From NCBI GenBank assembly GCA_022702705.1, contig CM040428.1, positions 105,604,022 through 105,668,021 of the forward strand: a stretch of DNA of 64,000 nt, read 5' to 3'. Under the pieces are notes generated by a model. It saw nothing but the letters and a program-made list of their open reading frames with translations. It made no database searches and was not told the origin of the DNA. Every line of letters begins with the position of its first letter. The first letter of the stretch is position 1. Position numbers and translations under genes: made by a program. Shown here piece after piece: positions 58,891 through 64,000 of the stretch. Source of the stretch: Papilionanthe hookeriana x Papilionanthe teres (taxonomy: Eukaryota; Streptophyta; Magnoliopsida; Asparagales; Orchidaceae).

Positions 58891-60230
58891 TGTATGCACA
58901 GAATTATTTTGGATAATGAACATAAGCCAAGAGTTGATCCCCAAAGGAAATTAAATCCGATGATGAAAGATGTAGTTAAGAAAGAAATATTAAAATGGTT
59001 AGACAATGGTATTGTATATCCTATTTCAGACAGTGCTTGGGTAAGCCCAAATCATTGTGTTCCTAAGAAAGGAGGAGTGACTGTTGAAGCTAATGAAAAT
59101 AATGATTTAATTCCTATCAGACAAGTTACTGGATGGCGTATATGTATTGATTATAGAAAATTAAATGCAGCCTCCAAGAAAGATCACTTCCCTTTACCAT
59201 TCCTAGAACAAATTTTGAATAGACTAGCTGGGCACAAATACTTTTGTTTTTATTCCTATTGCTCCCGAGGATCAAGAGAAAACAACATTTACTAGTCCTT
59301 ATGGAACGTTTGCTTTTCAAAGGATGTCTTTTGGTCTATGTAATGCACCTGCAACATTCCAAAGATGTATGATGTCTATATTTAGTAAATTAATTGATGA
59401 TGGAATAGAAGTATTTATGGATGATTTCTCTGTATTTGGAACATCATTTGACGCATGCTTGGATCATCATGAAAAAGTATTGGATCTATGCAAAGAAACT
59501 AATTTAGTTCTAAATTGGGAGAAATGTCAATTTATGGTTGTAGGAGGAATCGTATTAGGGCATAAAATTTCAGAAAAAGGCATGGAAGTAGACCCTACAA
59601 AAATTCAAGTTAAAGCTAAATTACCACCTCCTACTTCAGTGAGAGGGGTAGGAAGTTTTCTTGGACATGCTGGATTTTATAGACGCTACATAAAAGATTT
59701 TTAAAAATTACCAAACCTCTATGCCAACTTTTAGAAAAGGACAAAAAATTTGAATTTACTAAAGAATGCTTAAATGCTTTTGAATTATTAAAAGATAAAT
59801 TAGTCACAACACCTATAATAGTTTCACCTGATTGGGAGAAACCATTTGAACTTATGTGTGATGCTAGTATTATGCTATAGAAGTTGTTCTTGGACAAAGA
59901 TACGATAAAATTTTTAAAGTTATATAATATGCTAGTAAAACTCTTAATAATGCTGAAATTAACTATACAGTTACAGAGAAAGAATTATTAGCAATTATAT
60001 ACGCTTTTGATAAATTTAGATCTTCTTTAATTGGAACTAAATGTATTGTGCATACTGATCACTCTGCTATTAAATATGTAATGTAAAAGAAGGATACCAA
60101 ACCAAGATTAATCAGATGGATATTACTGATGCAAGAATTTGGTTTTGAAGTAATTAATAGAAAGGGAACTCATAATCAAATTGCAGATCATTTGTCAAGA
60201 TTAGAATATTGTGAATTACCTGACACTGAC
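58891..60230 (+). pseudogene. Element D reverse transcriptase and RNase H, with a deletion in RT
   Basis: RT: YPISDSAWVSPNHCVPKKGG, WRICIDYRKLNAASKKDHFP. Between KYFCF and IPIAPEDQ about 10 codons are missing with a frameshift; they normally hold the LDGYSGYNQ motif with the first catalytic Asp. Then GTFAFQRMSFGLCNAPATFQ, VFMDDFSVFGTSFDACL and NWEKCQFMVVGGIVLGHK. RNase H: LMCDAS (59,850), [43 protein letters not shown], with stops. Confidence 0.87.
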
Positions 60231-61579
60231 AATGAAATTACAGACAGTTTCCCTAACGAACAACTTTATAATATAAATGAGTGGAAAATACCTTGGTATG
60301 TTGATATAGTTAATTATATTGTGAGTGATATTTTACCACCCATGCTAACTCTGTAACAACAGAAAAAATTCATTCATGATGCTAAAACGTATTTTAGGAT
60401 GAACCATATTTATATAAGCAATGTAAGGACCTTATTATTAGAAGATGAATGCCTTATGAAGAAACTAAACAAATTATTCAAAAATGTCATGATTCTATGT
60501 TTGGAGGACATTACGGGACTGACAAAACTGCTTATAAAATTTTACAATCTGGATTTTATTGGCCTACTCTTTTTTGAGATGTTTATAGATATATCAAAAC
60601 TTGTGATAAATGCCAAAGAGTAGGTAATATATCTAGAATAAATGAAATACCTCTGAATTTTATATTAGAAGTTGAAATTTTTTATGTTTGGGGATTACAT
60701 TTCATGGGACTATTTTTTCCTTCATTTGGAAACTCATATATATTAGTTGTTGTTGATTATGTTTCTAAATGGATTGAAGCACAGGCCTTACCTCGTTGTG
60801 ATGCTAAGATTGTTTCAAAATTTTTAATGAAAAATATTTTCACAAGATACGGAATGCCGAGAGTGATTGTCACTGATGGAGAATCCCATTTTAGGAATAA
60901 ATATATTCAAAGATTGGCAGAAAAATTTAATATTATTCATAAAATATCGACTGCTTATCATCCACAAACCAATGAATTAACTGAAGTTTCTAATCGAGAA
61001 ATTAAATGAATTTTAGAAAAGACTGTAAACCCTAGTAGATTAGATTGGTCCACAAGACTAGACACTACATTATGGGCATATAGGACTGCTTATAAAACTC
61101 TGATTGGAATGACTTCTTACAGACTTATTTATGGAAAGACTTGCCACTTACCAGTTGAAGTAAAGCATAAAACATATTGGGCGATTAAAAAATTTAATTA
61201 TAATTTGAAAGATGCTAGTGAGAAAAGATTATTGCAGAACATTAAATTAGAGGAATTAAGGAATGAATCCTATAATAATGAGAGAATCTATAAAGAGAAA
61301 ATGAAGATATGGCATGATCGGAAGATTAATTAAAAGAATTTTCAACCAAGACAAGAAGTATTGTTGTATAATACAAGGCTAAAATTATTTCCTGGGAAAC
61401 TGAAATCTCGATGGTTAGGACCTTTCACTATAACTCAAGTATTTACATACGGAGCTATTGAAATTGAAGATCCAAAGACTGGAAACAGATTTAAAGTAAA
61501 TGGACACAGATTAAAACCATATTTCGATGGTAAAAGACCAAATTTTAAAGAGGTTTTAATGCTCAGTCAACCTGATTAA
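60231..61579 (+). pseudogene. Element D integrase
   Basis: Zinc-binding region ends CDKCQRVGNISRINEIPLNF. Core: the first catalytic Asp is His (YVWGLHFMGLF), the second is kept (VIVTDGESHF), and EVSNREIK carries the Glu. A stop follows at 61,009. [20 protein letters not shown], then the C-terminal SRWLGPFTITQV, AIEIEDPKTGNRF, KVNGHRLKPYFDG, ending MLSQPD plus stop. Confidence 0.86.
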
Positions 61580-61590
61580 CACTCTGAATA

Positions 61591-61637
61591 GGTCGGGCAG
61601 ACGACGTTAAACCAAGCGCTGTATGGGATATAATCCA
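61591..61637 (+). promoter_or_regulatory. Conserved post-pol hairpin element (element D copy)
   Basis: GGGCAGACGACGTTAAACCA then AGCGCTGTATGGGATATAATC. The first half is conserved; the second half (normally TGGGAGGCAACCCA) is decayed. Confidence 0.6.
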
Positions 61638-61810
61638 TAGTTAACTTTATTTATGTGTGTTGATTGTATATCTGTTTGATTTATTATTAGTTTGAGGTAT
61701 GAAAGAATTCTACTACTCGAATTTACCCTTATGATCATCACAATATTGGATCCATAGAAAAATTTGAAATGCATTCGGACCAGAATGAAACTGGGCAACT
61801 TTTACCTTGG

Positions 61811-61848
61811 CCGACGACGGCGAGATCGACGCCGCCAACGGTGAGATC
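61811..61848 (+). promoter_or_regulatory. Family D GC-rich motifs upstream of ORF-X1
   Basis: CCGACGACGGCGAGATC (61,811) and GCCGCCAACGGTGAGATC (61,831). Immediately downstream, ACTGTATAAGGAGTTATTTT (61,859-61,878) closely repeats a segment of the element C LTR at 45,187-45,208, which likewise follows the motif cluster there. A promoter role is inferred. Confidence 0.6.
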
Positions 61849-62032
61849 GGTGAATGAACTGTATAAGGAGTTATTTTGACGGTTTCTGGCGATTCTAAGT
61901 GTTTTAACTCTTTAAAAACTTCTAAAACTCAAATTCTAAACAATCTACTTCCTAAAAATGATTTGAAACTCCACCAAAACTCATCATTACGGCATTCAAT
62001 CACCTTGAAATCCCTAGATCTCGAGTGTTCAA

Positions 62033-63142
62033 TTGAAGAAAATTTATCAGTTGCGAGGCCTAGCGAATCTTCAATAAGGTAATGATGAAAAAGAGATTGG
62101 TAAAGGAGGATTCGTGAATAAAGGATTAGAGAATTTGACGACGCCTTTCGAGGAGATGATTGTTCGACGACATTAGGAAGTATTATGCTATACCACTTCT
62201 ACAGTAGTCATCCCTGTGGTAAAAGAATTCTATTCCAATCTACACGGAATCAACAACGGAATCATCTATGTACGAGGCACATTGGTAACTTTTACTCCTT
62301 CTAGAATTAATGAGTTATATTCAATAGACAATACACCTATTTGCCACTACTCCAACTTTGTCCCTACAAGGAATAATATGAAAGAGATCTATCGTTACAT
62401 GACTTATGAAGTAGAAGATTGGGAAACAAGAGAAGATGGGTATGTTAGTTTTTCTGCATCACATCTAAACCCCGTTTCTAAACACTGGCACTTTTTTATT
62501 TCTTCGAAAATGTTACCCACTATGAGGGTCAATAAAGTTTCTAAGGTGTGTGTGATTGTAAATTATTGTATTCAAGCAGGAAAACCTATTGATGTTGGTT
62601 CGATTATTGTGAAGTATGCTTTAGGCCTGATTGTTCATGGATTAATTTATGGGCTTGCACATCCTTCTACAATTTTTGCACAATGCAGTCAGAACCAAGT
62701 TTCATATGAAGCCTGGGAGAAGGTACTTCTGCCTTAGAAACCTTTAGATCCAACTAATATGTTTCCTACATTGGATGAAGATAATGATGGAGCTATTATT
62801 GTGGATCAAACATCTCAGAGTTCATTTTCAATCATGCCCTTGATTGATAAAACCGATCTGATCTTATGGAAACTCAAAGGACTAGATAAAGAGGTACAAA
62901 ACGTGATAACTTCAATTAATAACATCTCTGATTTATTTGATCATATTGACTGGAAAATGAAAGAACACTTCGATCATTCTGGAGATCTTGAGGCTACTTT
63001 CATACAGCTTATGAGAAAGAAAGGATGGATAGAAGAAGATTATACTGAAGAATTTCCTTACAGAACCTTCTACAATCTTTTCGTTCATTTATGTTCTATG
63101 AGTGATATCAGAGATGAGTTTAGCATTGATCCTTACGCGTAG
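62033..63142 (+). pseudogene. Element D ORF-X1: env-position protein with PF20167-like core
   Basis: Best-preserved full-length X1. The N-terminus RKFISCEA*RI begins in one frame; KGGFVNKGLENLTTPFEEMI and VRRH*EVL in the next. The core is open at 62,216-62,737: VVKEFYSNLHGINNGIIYVR, LVTFTPSRINELYSI, KHWHFFISSKMLPTMRVNKV, NYCIQAGKPIDVGSIIVK. A Trp-to-stop change at LLP*KPLDP is followed by the open C-terminal half with LDKEVQNVITSINNISDLF, WKMKEHFDHSGDLEATFIQL and KGWIEEDYTEEFPYRTFYNL. No signal peptide or membrane segment is visible, so an envelope protein is unlikely. Confidence 0.78.
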
Positions 63143-64000
63143 AAGACGTTCGTATTTATTTATGTGTTGAATTGGTTTGTATTTAATTTTATGTAATCTA
63201 TACTTTTTATTATTTTAGATTTCAATATTTTGATCTCAGTATAGATGAGATTTTGCATCATTTGTTTGTTTTCAGCATTTTGAGTATTGTAGTTTGGATT
63301 GCGACGCTGAATTTTATGTATTAAAGTTGAGAAAATACCTTTTTTAATGTTGTGTACGAATATTGTAAACATTAGGATTTTATATAAAATATGTCATGTT
63401 TTATGTTGTGTGAATTTAATTGAGTTAAAATAGTATCTAATCACAGTAAAATATGTTCAAATCGATTGATCGGACGTTAATGAGCCTTAATATGAATTAA
63501 AAAATTTCAAAATATTAAAATTTTAATTTTTGAAAAATCCAGTCGACAGCGCCCTCGACTCCGCCGACGGTGACTTTTTCTAGAGACTTAAGCCATATTC
63601 GAATTAATTAGCCCGTCGATGGCGAGATTCTCGTCTCGCGACTACGAGGACCCAAAAAATACCTTTATTTGACCGGTCAACCGCCAATATTCAATGTCCC
63701 CTTCCTCTAAACTTAAAAAAAACGACCTAGGGCTTGACAGATCTTGGATTTGGAGCAAATTAAACACATTTTGACACCAGATTTCATCTTCCCTTGGTAA
63801 GAGCTTCACTCCCAGGCAAAAATTTTTTATTTTCACCATGTATTTCTTCCACATTAAGGAATTTTGGAAAAATCGAAATATGGAGAAAATAGTTGGAAGA
63901 AATTCATGGAATTCATTTTAGATTACTTTAAGTCACCATTGGAAGCCATTCTAGTGTTATTTTGGAATTTAGTTGAGATTTTTGTAAATTTGATAGTTCG
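63143..64000 (+). promoter_or_regulatory. Element D spacer and leader of ORF-X2 (coding part outside the window)
   Basis: Non-coding. Family D motifs CCGCCGACGGTGAC (63,561-63,574) and CCCGTCGATGGCGAGATTC (63,612-63,630), then a donor TTGGTAAGAGCTTCAC (GT at 63,797) matching the X2 leader intron donors of A and C. By analogy the acceptor and X2 ATG should lie just past the window end. Confidence 0.55.

Larger units (their letters stand above)
54655..64000 (+). mobile_element. Element D: Athila-type element, 3' end outside the window
   Basis: Plus strand. LTR from about 54,655 (start uncertain by about 15 bp because the TG end is mutated) to 56,178, then PBS, gag, PR, RT, RNase H, INT, X1 and the leader of X2. 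Nested in X2 of element C. It is the least damaged gag in the window, but RT has a deletion and INT lacks its first Asp, so it is not autonomous. Confidence 0.87.

Overview
The window is AT-rich plant nuclear DNA made almost entirely of nested, decayed retrotransposons. I found no host gene, tRNA, rRNA or CRISPR array. The plant assignment rests on Athila-type Ty3/gypsy gag-pol remnants, primer-binding sites matching plant tRNA-Asp(GTC), env-position ORFs resembling the 'putative plant transposon protein' family (PF20167, Transposase_32), a Tat/Ogre-type pol with an extra RNase H, and a plant L1-type LINE with DUF4283-like ORF1 and an RVT_3-like RNase H. This looks like pericentromeric or other silenced heterochromatin. 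The species cannot be named from the sequence.

Layout. 1-7.6 kb: non-coding, probably a long LTR/UTR of a Tat/Ogre-type element, with a TTTAA low-complexity tract, a GC-rich promoter-like block and a strongly GT-skewed stretch. 7.6-8.43 kb plus 22.03-22.08 kb: a divergent Athila-type LTR fragment, split by element A. 8,428-22,025 (minus): element A, complete, with two LTRs. 22,085-39,062 (minus): element B, same architecture, 5' LTR and start of gag lost, split inside integrase by a near full-length LINE (about 29,496-35,242). 39.06-41.78 kb: Tat-like non-coding DNA with a hairpin-rich degenerate tandem array. 41.78-44.89 kb (minus): Tat/Ogre pol fragment. 44,891-about 54,655 (plus): element C, interrupted by element D. 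About 54,655 to the window end (plus): element D, whose 3' end lies outside.

All four Athila-like elements share the order LTR - tRNA-Asp PBS - gag - PR - RT - RNase H - INT - ORF-X1 - ORF-X2 - LTR. X1 and X2 are two different ORFs in the env position. Where the PF20167-like core is kept they both carry it (X1 of C has lost it; X2 of D is outside the window). gag-pol is broken by stops and frameshifts in every copy.

The most interesting signal is a GC-rich, often palindromic motif block present in each element at three places: the LTR, upstream of X1, and upstream of X2. The motif sequence differs between elements but agrees among the sites of one element. In C, a TATA-like box lies between the block and its target in the LTR and upstream of X1. 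In D, a promoter-like stretch upstream of X1 matches part of the C LTR. A splice donor is conserved in the leader of X2. I infer that X1 and X2 are expressed from their own internal promoters, tied to the LTR promoter by a family-specific cis code. A trans-acting element-encoded regulator (compare VANC proteins of VANDAL transposons) is one possible explanation; concerted evolution by template switching is another.
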